DNA of 19,298 nt from Nitrospira sp. UBA2083 (GTDB lineage: Bacteria; Nitrospirota; Nitrospiria; Nitrospirales; Nitrospiraceae). Below the pieces are notes generated by a model. The model searched no databases. It was not told where the DNA came from and saw only the letters and a program-made list of their open reading frames with translations. The stretch is from the NCBI GenBank assembly GCA_002331625.1, contig DCZN01000077.1, forward strand, positions 106,329 through 125,626. Direction: 5' to 3'. The position numbers and the translations under genes were made by a program. Positions 8,326 through 15,378 of the stretch are shown piece after piece. Within the stretch, counting starts at the first letter, position 1. Each line of letters opens with the position of its first letter.

Positions 8326-9681
8326 ATGACATCTCTCCCCTTACCCCTCACACCTGACCCTTCACGTATTCCGCTCGTCGCCATTATCGGCCGACCGAAC
8401 GTAGGGAAATCGACGTTGTTCAATAAGATCCTCGGGCAGAAGATCGCCATCGTGGACGACGTCCCCGGTGTGACCCGCGACCGCAACTATGCCGATGCCA
8501 CCTACCGCAATCGAAAGTTTCGGCTGGTTGATACGGGCGGTCTGGACCTGTCGGCGTCGGACAGCATGTTGACCTTGATCCGACGACAGTCAGAATTGGC
8601 CATCGCCGAAGCGGACATCCTCATTTTTCTCCTAGACGGCCGATCAGGGTTGACTCCGCCGGATCATGAAGTCGTGAAGCTCCTGCGCGGAGTGACGAAA
8701 CCCCTGTTCTATGCGATCAACAAGATTGATACACCGAAATCCGAGCCGTTACTCACCGACTTCTATAAATTAGGGACGGACCAACTCTATGCCGTCTCGG
8801 CCGAACATGGACTTGGCGTTGCCGAGCTATTGGACGCCGTTTACCCGCTGCTTCCGTCGGCTGATGCCTCCGACGAGCTGCAACAGATCCCTCGCGTGGC
8901 CGTGGTGGGGCGCCCGAACGTCGGGAAATCCACGCTCGTGAACGCACTGCTGAGAGAGGACCGAGTCGTCGTCAGCAATGTGCCGGGAACGACACGTGAC
9001 CCCATCGACTCACTCGTCACACACCAAGACCAATCGTATATCTTCACCGACACAGCGGGCATCAGACGGCGGGGGAAAGTGGACAGAGGGGTGGAAGGCT
9101 ACAGCGTATTGCGGTCGCTCCGTGCCATCGGGCGTTCGGACATCGCCGTCCTGTTGCTCGATGGTGTAGAAGGCGTGACGGAACAAGATACGAAAATCGC
9201 TGGGGCGATTCTGAAGCAAGGGCGTGCCTGTATTCTGTTGATCAATAAATGGGACCTGCGAGCCGGAGATCCCACAGCGCGACAAGCGTACGAACTTGAG
9301 TTCCGCCGCCGCTTCCCCTTTCTCAGCTGGGCTCCGATCCTGTATGGCTCGGCCGTCAAACCAGACTCCGTCCACCGCCTGTTCCCTCTGCTCAAGGACG
9401 TACACACCATGTTTACCAAGCGCGTCCCCACCGGCGCGCTGAATACCTGGCTACAGAAAATTCTTGATATCCATCCGTTGCCGGCTCGGAAACACAAGCC
9501 CACAGCTGGAACGAAATCCGCCTTTATCACCCAGGTCGCCACCAAACCGCCGGTCTTCGCCCTGTTCGTCGGCCATCCGGAAGACATTACCCCCGCCTAC
9601 CTGAAATTTCTAGAGAACCAACTCCGCGAGACCTACCAATTCACCGGCACCCCGCTCCGTATCATGGTTCGGAAAAAGTAA
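8326..9681 (+). CDS. der: Ribosome-assembly GTPase Der (EngA)
   Basis: Essential double GTPase needed for late maturation of the 50S subunit. The 451-residue protein has two G domains. The first carries GRPNVGKS at residues 22-29, DTGGL and NKID. The second carries GRPNVGKS at 195-202, DTAGIRRRGKV and NKWD. A C-terminal KH-like domain follows, with a basic stretch (LPARKHKPT) before AFITQVATKPPVFALFVGHP. The N-terminus has about 14 residues more than the minimal family start, and no better downstream start exists. Ribosome binding upstream of the ATG is weak. It is divergent from the HAD nucleotidase with 90 bases between the start codons. Confidence 0.96.
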   Translation: MTSLPLPLTPDPSRIPLVAIIGRPNVGKSTLFNKILGQKIAIVDDVPGVTRDRNYADATYRNRKFRLVDTGGLDLSASDSMLTLIRRQSELAIAEADILIFLLDGRSGLTPPDHEVVKLLRGVTKPLFYAINKIDTPKSEPLLTDFYKLGTDQLYAVSAEHGLGVAELLDAVYPLLPSADASDELQQIPRVAVVGRPNVGKSTLVNALLREDRVVVSNVPGTTRDPIDSLVTHQDQSYIFTDTAGIRRRGKVDRGVEGYSVLRSLRAIGRSDIAVLLLDGVEGVTEQDTKIAGAILKQGRACILLINKWDLRAGDPTARQAYELEFRRRFPFLSWAPILYGSAVKPDSVHRLFPLLKDVHTMFTKRVPTGALNTWLQKILDIHPLPARKHKPTAGTKSAFITQVATKPPVFALFVGHPEDITPAYLKFLENQLRETYQFTGTPLRIMVRKK

Positions 9682-10059
9682 GCAACCAAACTGGTCGAGC
9701 TGCCTAGCGCTGATACCTCGTTATTGCTTGCTTCTCTGTTGGAACCTCTTAATATTCAACGTATGACGACGTCCGCAACCCTGAAATCCATATACTCGAC
9801 GCATCTGATGTTCACAGAAAATGGGGATGGGTTGGATTTCCGATGACCGCCCTGCCCAAAAATAAATCAGTGACTGTCACCTAAAGAGGACAGATTCGTA
9901 CGGAGATCAACCAACCCGCTTTCGGGTTGACTCCAATTCTGAGCTCATGTTATTCGCATAGAAATACCAATGGGCTATGAGAGGGCTGATCACGCTCACT
10001 CAATCTGAGAATGCTTAGGGAGTATCCCGTTTAGACACGAATAGCCATTCGTCACTTCC
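9682..10059. other. 378-bp intergenic region with small hairpins
   Basis: No gene is seen. It contains a perfect 7-bp hairpin CAACCCG-CTTT-CGGGTTG at 9912-9929 without a T tract. A bulged hairpin lies at 9874-9893 (CTGT and CCT pairing with AGG and ACAG around AAAG), overlapping GTGAC-T-GTCAC at 9870-9880. Just before the next gene, ACGAAT-AGCC-ATTCGT (10037-10052) forms a 6-bp hairpin ending 7 bases from the ATG. The first two could end der transcription or be remnants of a mobile repeat, and the last may affect translation of the lipoprotein. None matches a named family that I can identify. Confidence 0.5.
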
Positions 10060-11292
10060 ATGCCGACCATTTTCTCCATGGACCGATCACCACGCTCTCG
10101 GCAATTCTTTCTCGCGGTATTTCTCCTCGGACTCGTGAATGCCGGCTGTGCCACGGCCAGTCCGCCAGAGGGAGAAAAGCCGCAGGCACCACCGTCGAAT
10201 CCTACCCCTTTTGAATCGCAGCTCGACACCTCGACAGTGGCCCCCCCCCAGACTGAACTGACAGCACCGAAGCCCTTAGAGTCCGACGAGATGCCGCCGG
10301 CTCCTCCCCAGAGTGAGTCCCCCGCAGCAGTTCAACCTCAGGGGCAGGATAGCGAGACTCCATCGGCCGAGTCCACTGATACTGTGCCACCCGCTCCACC
10401 GCAAGCGGAAAGTGCCCCCCCAGCCCAGCAAGAAACCACTGGGGCTGCTTCCATGCGCACGGACGTGAACCCTTCGATCATGCTGACAGGCCGAGTCTGG
10501 CGGGCCAAACCGGGAATCGTCTTCCTGAAAACCCCGATCGGCCTCATGTCCCTTAGTTCCAAGACCACGCTCAAAACCCTCCCTGCTTCGCAAGAAGTGT
10601 CCTTCATGATCCACGAAGACTATGTCGTCGTGGATATCGTGAGGCGAACCGACGGGACCTTCGTCCACCGCTACCTGACCGGACCGTTCAAGCGAGACCA
10701 GCAAGACAGCACAAAGTTACTGCTTTGGACGCCGAACGGGGGGATGAAGGCATTTCACATGGGGGCCCATGAACGGGCACTGACAGCCCCAAAGAGCGGC
10801 GAGTCCGTGACGGTGGAAGTAGACGGCACTGGTACCATCATCGGTGTGCATGACCTGCAATTCGATTTGCAAATCGGCCAAGTCGCCTCCCCAGGAAACC
10901 GGATGCATCTGTTGCTCACTGGCATCATCTCAAAGATGAAGTCAAATTTTATTTTCTTCAAGACTCCTATCGGAATCGTCAACGTCAACACCAAGATCGG
11001 CATTAGAAATGCCAAGATCGGACAGACGATGACCTTGTATATGCATGACGACCATGTCGTGGCTGATCTTGCCGCTTCCAGCGATGCTGCTCTCATCCGC
11101 CGGTTCGTCACCGGCCCCTTGGAGTTTACGGCTCCGGATCGAACCAGTGTGCGGCTCTGGACCCCTGAAGGAGAGCAAATCTATCCCACGGAATCTGGCA
11201 AGTCCGCCTTGAACGGCGCAAGGGCCGGAACCCCGATTACCGTAGAACTGGACGGGCAGGGCACCGTCCTCGATGTCCACCAGCTGAAGTAG
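10060..11292 (+). CDS. Lipoprotein with two tandem copies of an undescribed domain
   Basis: The 410-residue product starts with a basic N-terminus, a hydrophobic segment and the lipobox-like NAGC (Cys30), so it is probably lipid-anchored in the envelope. Residues about 35-135 are a Pro/Ala/Gln/Ser-rich, probably disordered linker with repeated PPAPPQ-type motifs. Two homologous domains follow, about 141-267 and 283-409. Each opens with LLTG or MLTG, then has FLKTPIGLMSL or FFKTPIGIVNV, then MIHEDYVVVDI or YMHDDHVVADL. Each continues with VHRYLTGPF or IRRFVTGPL, then LLLWTPNG or VRLWTPEG, and ends VDGTGTIIGVHDL or LDGQGTVLDVHQL. This is an internal duplication of a beta-rich domain whose family I do not recognise. 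An ATG at 10078 is an alternative start. The sigma factor operon follows 63 bases later. Confidence 0.83.
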   Translation: MPTIFSMDRSPRSRQFFLAVFLLGLVNAGCATASPPEGEKPQAPPSNPTPFESQLDTSTVAPPQTELTAPKPLESDEMPPAPPQSESPAAVQPQGQDSETPSAESTDTVPPAPPQAESAPPAQQETTGAASMRTDVNPSIMLTGRVWRAKPGIVFLKTPIGLMSLSSKTTLKTLPASQEVSFMIHEDYVVVDIVRRTDGTFVHRYLTGPFKRDQQDSTKLLLWTPNGGMKAFHMGAHERALTAPKSGESVTVEVDGTGTIIGVHDLQFDLQIGQVASPGNRMHLLLTGIISKMKSNFIFFKTPIGIVNVNTKIGIRNAKIGQTMTLYMHDDHVVADLAASSDAALIRRFVTGPLEFTAPDRTSVRLWTPEGEQIYPTESGKSALNGARAGTPITVELDGQGTVLDVHQLK

Positions 11293-11316
11293 TTCTAAGC
11301 CTTCCCCCGCTTCGTC

Positions 11317-11346
11317 TTGACTCTATTTTCGATCCCCCCGTAGACT
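11317..11346 (+). promoter_or_regulatory. Probable promoter of the sigma factor operon
   Basis: TTGACT (11317-11322) and TAGACT (11341-11346) are separated by 18 bases, a reasonable sigma-70 type promoter. The -10 box ends 9 bases before the ATG at 11356, so the mRNA would have a leader of about 3 bases, in line with the absence of a Shine-Dalgarno. Confidence 0.45.
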
Positions 11347-11355
11347 GCGCGGTGT

Positions 11356-12015
11356 ATGAACCCCTTACCTACGACTCGCCGTCTACCAAGCTCATCCTCG
11401 ACCGAGACCCAATCTGCTCAGAATTTTGATACCCTGTACAAGAGTCATGTGGACCAGATGTATCGGTTCGCCCATCGGTTGTGCGGCGAGCCGGAAGCGG
11501 CAAAAGATTTGGTGCAGGAGACCTTTTTGAATGCGTATCGGGGGTTGGACCGATTTCGAGGTGATGCCCGGATTTCAACCTGGCTCTATACGATTGCCTC
11601 ACGGGCCTGCCTCCGCATGCGGCGCAGACGGAAAGGGGCTCCGGAACGAGAGCTCTCGCTCGAAGAATTCATCCCCACGTCCGACGGCGAGTTTCGGCTG
11701 CAAATTCCGATTGATGGGCTCAACCCCGAAGCCGCCCTCCACAATAAGCAACTGCGAGCAGCGCTCGATGCCGCGATCAATCAATTACCGAAGAAGTACA
11801 AAATGGTCTTGGTGCTTCGCGACATGGAAGGACTCAGCGCCAAGGAGGTCGGCGCAATCATGGGATTGAATGAACGGGCGGTCAAATCTCGGTTGCACCG
11901 GGCCCGCTTGTTCGTGCGCCGGCAACTGAGTGCGCGAGGTCTCGGGGAACCACTCACCGACCACGACCATGCCCCAACGAAAAAGCGGAGGACTGCTTCA
12001 CATGGCATCTCGTAG
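11356..12015 (+). CDS. ECF-type RNA polymerase sigma factor
   Basis: A sigma-70 family group 4 regulator that directs RNA polymerase to a stress or envelope regulon. The 219-residue protein has region 2 at about residues 24-93, with FDTLYKSHVDQMYRFAHRL, DLVQETFLNAYRGLDRF and ARISTWLYTIASRACL. Region 4 spans about 134-195 and holds INQLPKKYKMVLVLRD, then the helix-turn-helix SAKEVGAIMGLNERAVKSRL. A Ser/Thr-rich N-terminal extension of about 20 residues and a basic C-terminal tail are extra to the core. Its 3' end overlaps the start of the anti-sigma gene by 14 bases, a sign of translational coupling. Confidence 0.93.
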   Translation: MNPLPTTRRLPSSSSTETQSAQNFDTLYKSHVDQMYRFAHRLCGEPEAAKDLVQETFLNAYRGLDRFRGDARISTWLYTIASRACLRMRRRRKGAPERELSLEEFIPTSDGEFRLQIPIDGLNPEAALHNKQLRAALDAAINQLPKKYKMVLVLRDMEGLSAKEVGAIMGLNERAVKSRLHRARLFVRRQLSARGLGEPLTDHDHAPTKKRRTASHGIS

Positions 12016-12307
12016 CACATCGAAGCGACAACAGCCGTCGTCATCGACTCCGAAACGACAGGCTCACGGAAAAGCCCGATGCCTCCGCATCCTTCGCCAG
12101 CTGTCTGCCTATATCGACGACGAACTCTCCGCAAATATTTGCCAAGAGATTCGCCGACACCTGGGGACCTGCCCACATTGCGAAATCTTCGTAACATCGT
12201 TGCGTCAGACTGTGTCGCTCTGCCGCCATCGTCCATCGCCGACCTTATCAACAGCCGACCGAGCGTTGATGCGGGACAAGATTCTGAGAACCGCCCAATC
12301 TCGATAA
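12002..12307 (+). CDS. Zinc-type anti-sigma factor (zf-HC2/ZAS), soluble
   Basis: Predicted to bind and hold the sigma factor encoded just upstream. The 101-residue product contains the ZAS core LRQLSAYIDDELSANICQEI followed by the zinc motif H53-x3-C57-x2-C60 in RRHLGTCPHC. It has no hydrophobic membrane segment, so it resembles cytoplasmic ZAS proteins such as RsrA or ChrR rather than membrane-bound ones. Its signal would be sensed inside the cell, perhaps through the Cys residues. The ATG at 12002 is chosen because GGAGG lies at 11987-11991. Longer in-frame starts (11930, 11969) would run deep into the sigma gene. Overlap with the sigma gene and 22 bases to the exported protein indicate one operon. 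Confidence 0.85.
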   Translation: MASRSTSKRQQPSSSTPKRQAHGKARCLRILRQLSAYIDDELSANICQEIRRHLGTCPHCEIFVTSLRQTVSLCRHRPSPTLSTADRALMRDKILRTAQSR

Positions 12308-12329
12308 CCCTCAACCCCATTACTTTTTT

Positions 12330-14039
12330 ATGATGCCGATCAAGCTTTCGCGTGGGATTCTCCTTCTTCCTGGACTCCTGACGATCATTGAGATGAGTCT
12401 TCCGGATTTTGCGGCCGCCGCGTCCAAGCTTTCCCCTCAGGCAACGGAATCCAAAGCCATGCAGAAGGTCGCCGTCGCCACAGCGCTTCGTTATGCCGAG
12501 GCGATTGCCAAGGGCGACAAGATCACGACCGGGCAGTTGGATTTTGCCTGCCAATACAAATTGGTGACCGGGCGACCGGCTTCCGCTCAGACTGCGCAGG
12601 GTGTTGAGACCGTAAACCAGGACTGTTGGCAACACCTGACGTCCGGCCATACGCCGATCTTGAAACGCTCGGATCTGGCGATGAACATCCTCTGGCCTAG
12701 TTCGGGCGCCCTGGCATTTTACGCAGACGAGCTTGCACAGACCCAAGCCTCTGCTTTTGTGATGGATGCGCTCGGCGTTTCACCACCGGGAACCGGCCTT
12801 CATCTGACGGTTGCGGACAGCCACCCGATTCCCAACGGCTCCTTCCGATTGAAGCCCAACGAGAAAGTCCTCGGCGTCACGACCACAGCGGTTGATCTGA
12901 CAGTCCATTACCATGACCCGCTCACATCGCCGGTGAGCTATGGACCAGGTGCTGTTCACTGGACGAACACTATCAAACGTGAGCGTCGCGCGGTGAAATC
13001 CATCACCACTCGTTGGATCGTCTTCACTGGACTCCGGAAACACGGATTTGCACAGGATGCCGCAGTCTTTCATCTACCTGTGGAGGCCAAGCCGCAGACA
13101 CCGAGCATAGCGGTTGATCGGATTCCGTTCACGACCGAGATCAGCCGAGCCCTTCCCGACTCCATTGTGTGGTGGGGGCCCGACGATCAACCTGGTACGT
13201 TGACGGCGGCTGCAGCTCGTGCCGCCGCACTTCCCGAGCTACGCGATCGTGTCGCCCTCCTCAATCGCATCCTCATCATCGACCCGTACCATCTCGATGC
13301 ACTCACCGTCCTGACCAAACATCTCTACGCCGTCTTGCTTCAGCAGGCCGCCCAGAACCACCGCCTCGCCGTCAACGATCCAGCCCTCGCCCTCATGGTC
13401 AACGAGTTTTATTGGACGATAGCTGCGGCGTCGGATCGCCTGGATCTTTCATTAGGGATGGAAGTGGGTGGGTTCTCACAGCCGACTCCGGCCGACCTGC
13501 TGTACCGACTCTTGCCCGCCCTGCAGACCCTGTCACAAACCCATCCTGAGCAAATGGAGACCCGCGTTCGGCTCGGCATGGCCTATCGCTGGAACAACGA
13601 TCAGGTTCCGATGATCCAGACATTCGAAGCCTTAGCGAACGACATTCCGGCGGAGCAAAAGACGGCTCGATCCGCTGCGTTGGTCCAGCTGGCCTGGTCG
13701 CGGATCAACAAAGTGGCCTGGAATCGCATCCTGCACGACCCGGACAGTGTTCGAGCCTACGAGGATGCTCAGGCATCAGCAGCGCTCGCTGAGCTCCCGC
13801 TCGACAAGTTTCTCGCAGAGTACACCATGGCCTACAGCATGATCTTCATGCCGAACTACGGGGAGAAACGTCAGATGCTCCACCATCTGACCGAGGCCAA
13901 ACGCTGGTTTGATGAGATCCCCAGCAAAGACGACGAGGTCTGGCGCTACTTCCTCCACCGCGAATTACTGAAGGCCGTGCTTGACGCGGATCCGATGTTT
14001 CAGCCCATCTTGGCCGCGGCGGAGAAACCCAAAGGGTAG
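12330..14039 (+). CDS. Large exported protein of unknown function in the sigma operon
   Basis: The 569-residue protein begins with basic residues, a hydrophobic run (GILLLPGLLTII) and an AAAA-like cleavage region near residue 30, so it should be secreted to the periplasm. The mature chain has an N-terminal part of about 220 residues with Cys residues (FACQYK, NQDCWQHL) and a beta-rich section. An alpha-rich C-terminal half follows, with TPR-like helices (DRVALLNRILIIDPYHLDAL, then TRVRLGMAYRWNNDQVPMI). No enzyme motif is recognised. Two ATG codons start it in tandem and no Shine-Dalgarno is seen, so it may be translated by coupling to the anti-sigma gene. As third gene of the cluster it is a likely effector or partner of the sigma system. 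Confidence 0.8.
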   Translation: MMPIKLSRGILLLPGLLTIIEMSLPDFAAAASKLSPQATESKAMQKVAVATALRYAEAIAKGDKITTGQLDFACQYKLVTGRPASAQTAQGVETVNQDCWQHLTSGHTPILKRSDLAMNILWPSSGALAFYADELAQTQASAFVMDALGVSPPGTGLHLTVADSHPIPNGSFRLKPNEKVLGVTTTAVDLTVHYHDPLTSPVSYGPGAVHWTNTIKRERRAVKSITTRWIVFTGLRKHGFAQDAAVFHLPVEAKPQTPSIAVDRIPFTTEISRALPDSIVWWGPDDQPGTLTAAAARAAALPELRDRVALLNRILIIDPYHLDALTVLTKHLYAVLLQQAAQNHRLAVNDPALALMVNEFYWTIAAASDRLDLSLGMEVGGFSQPTPADLLYRLLPALQTLSQTHPEQMETRVRLGMAYRWNNDQVPMIQTFEALANDIPAEQKTARSAALVQLAWSRINKVAWNRILHDPDSVRAYEDAQASAALAELPLDKFLAEYTMAYSMIFMPNYGEKRQMLHHLTEAKRWFDEIPSKDDEVWRYFLHRELLKAVLDADPMFQPILAAAEKPKG

Positions 14040-14106
14040 TGTACTAGTCGTCACTTCATCAGATAGACAGTGTCAGATGAACTCGGGCCTCGTTACAGTC
14101 CGCTCC

Positions 14107-14161
14107 CGGCCAGAAGCGGAAGTTCGGCACCGAGATCGCACCGCCATATAGCAGTCCTCAG
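14107..14161 (+). repeat. 55-bp direct repeat, copy 1
   Basis: Aligns without gaps to 14959-15013 with 45 of 55 identical bases (counted by hand). The best conserved part is AGCGGAAGTTCGG. It is non-coding, lies past the 3' end of the HEPN-like gene and sits next to the attC-like hairpin. Confidence 0.7.
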
Positions 14162-14167
14162 TCCTGC

Positions 14168-14234
14168 GCATTAACGCACGAGGTGGCCGGCTCGGCCGCT
14201 TGCAGCCGAGTCCGAGTTGAGCGCCTGATTGGGC
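14168..14234 (-). other. attC-like recombination site, degenerate
   Basis: Read on the minus strand, this 67-base element begins 16 bases after the stop of the HEPN-like gene with GCCCAAT, close to the attC R'' consensus RYYYAAC. It continues AGGCGCTCAA, a common attC arm, and has a central hairpin in which CTCGGC pairs with GCCGAG and CGG with CCG around a single unpaired A. It ends in GCGTTAATGC, close to the R' form GTTRRRY. Position, size and the extrahelical base fit an integron cassette site. The R boxes deviate at one (R'') and two (R') positions and pair poorly with each other, so it may be decayed or a coincidence. Confidence 0.35.
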
Positions 14235-14250
14235 AACGCGAGTACCTGTG

Positions 14251-14778
14251 TTAAGGCACGAACAGCGAATCGACTGCCACTAGTAATTGGTGCGCATTGT
14301 CGGCTTCATCTTGTGCTGTCTTGATCTCACCGGTATCGAAGTGAGCCTTTTCATGCACCAACTCCTTTCGGCATTTCCGAAATTGGTCAGCAGCATCAAG
14401 AACCCTCTGATCTGAGCAACCAAGTAAACGCATTTTCTCTGCATAAGATTTGAAATCGAATTCCTTGAATTTCTCTATCCCGTGATCGCGAATAATCAAA
14501 AGATGAAGCAATGCTTCAAGCCACATCCCTGTGAATACGATGCTGACCATGGCTTTCTTGAAGCTCCGTTGCTCTGGATCAAAGGTGATAATCCAGCCAG
14601 GGCTTCCATCATCCTTCGGCCTTCGTCCGGAGTTGATGTGTTCATGCATTTCCTTGTGTGCATCAAGTGCAATGGCTTTGTAAGTGGCGACATTGGTGAT
14701 GACGAGCTGGTTCATGGTGTTGTCAAACTGTTGTCTAACTATGCTTAGGCCGATCCGCATGAGAGCCGGATCTGCCAT
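14251..14778 (-). CDS. HEPN-like protein, possible RNase
   Basis: The 175-residue, mostly helical product has a hydrophobic helix VSIVFTGMWLEALLHLLIIR (residues 78-97). Near the C-terminus FRKCRKELVHEKAH contains Arg137-x4-His142, the RX4-6H motif of HEPN domains, in which these residues cleave RNA. This two-part layout fits stand-alone HEPN proteins of defence and toxin systems, but the family is inferred from the motif and helices only. An in-frame GTG at 14794-14796 could add six residues, and a TGA lies 18 codons upstream of the chosen ATG. One sampled line of the gene has about 40% G+C, well below the core genes. No partner nucleotidyltransferase is visible. Flanking 55-bp repeats and an attC-like site suggest a mobile unit. 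Confidence 0.62.
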   Translation of the reverse strand: MADPALMRIGLSIVRQQFDNTMNQLVITNVATYKAIALDAHKEMHEHINSGRRPKDDGSPGWIITFDPEQRSFKKAMVSIVFTGMWLEALLHLLIIRDHGIEKFKEFDFKSYAEKMRLLGCSDQRVLDAADQFRKCRKELVHEKAHFDTGEIKTAQDEADNAHQLLVAVDSLFVP

Positions 14779-14958
14779 CTTCTGTCCGTATAACACACCA
14801 ATACTATTCGTGAAGACTACGCCATGTTCATTGTCGTTTCAATGAGTTGCGGGTGCGGGACCATTTATCAGGGGTTCTTATGCGGATCGGCGTAAGCCCC
14901 CCTGATAGCGGTCGGTCATGGACGTCTGCTTTGGGTCGGGTGTCGACGGTCGCAGAAA

Positions 14959-15013
14959 CGGCCACGAGCGGAAGTTCGGTGCCAAGATCCCACCGCCTGA
15001 AAGCGGTCCTCAG
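14959..15013 (+). repeat. 55-bp direct repeat, copy 2
   Basis: Partner of 14107-14161, same orientation, 82% identical, with the HEPN-like gene between the two copies. The sequences directly outside the aligned block do not match. Confidence 0.7.
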
Positions 15014-15333
15014 CACATCGACGTCGTACAGGGCCGCAGCAACCACGATCGGCCCGGGGCCCAGCCGAAGGGGCGGGCTCCGCACACGCAACTCTCACCC
15101 GGATGGGGGAATTCATGTGTCGTTGACATGAATGAGCTGGGGGAATGGCAGTTGGAAGTGTGGGCGTAGATAGATTGTTAAGATAGCAAAGCCCGACCCC
15201 ATCCACATCCATTGAAATTACAAAAATGGATATTTCATACTACACTCTGAGTAGAAATCTGAATTATTTCGACTTTTCACAGGTTCTATCCTCACTGTTC
15301 TTTCTCTCGATAATCCTGGCATAATCGGCCGGG

Positions 15334-15358
15334 CTTGACCTTGTACTAAATTGTCAAG
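15334..15358 (+). promoter_or_regulatory. Inverted repeat upstream of the helicase gene, possible operator
   Basis: CTTGAC (15334-15339) and GTCAAG (15353-15358) form perfect 6-bp arms around 13 bases. The left arm contains TTGACC, which could be a -35 hexamer, although no good -10 follows at the right distance. The repeat ends 6 bases before the AAGGAG ribosome binding site. It could bind a dimeric repressor, but this is only inferred from symmetry and position. Confidence 0.3.
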
Positions 15359-15378
15359 ATTCTGAAGGAGCTAGTCCC

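Larger units (their letters stand above)
14779..15378. other. 600-bp non-coding region between the HEPN-like and helicase genes
   Basis: Frames here are Arg/Pro/Ser-rich on both strands and I call no gene. It holds repeat copy 2 (14959-15013), an 8-bp inverted repeat ATCAGGGG/CCCCTGAT (14867-14874 and 14899-14906), and an inverted near-copy of bases from the HEPN-like gene (14880-14896). A perfect hairpin ATTCATGT/ACATGAAT with a 7-base loop lies at 15111-15133. The last 200 bases become AT-rich and lead into the helicase promoter region. The density of repeats suggests past recombination. Confidence 0.55.

Noticed and set aside
11781..12746. 321-codon open frame on the minus strand opposite the sigma/anti-sigma/exported protein genes
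   Set aside because: Antisense to three genes that have clear domains or a signal peptide; composition is Arg/Gly/Ser-rich and not protein-like.
14055..14081. TTCATC/GATGAA inverted repeat after the exported protein gene
   Set aside because: AT-rich 6-bp stem with a 15-base loop and no T tract; too weak to call a terminator.
14847..15131. 94-codon plus-strand frame between the HEPN-like and helicase genes
   Set aside because: Contains repeat copy 2 and is Ser/Arg/Pro-rich; no Shine-Dalgarno and no protein-like pattern.
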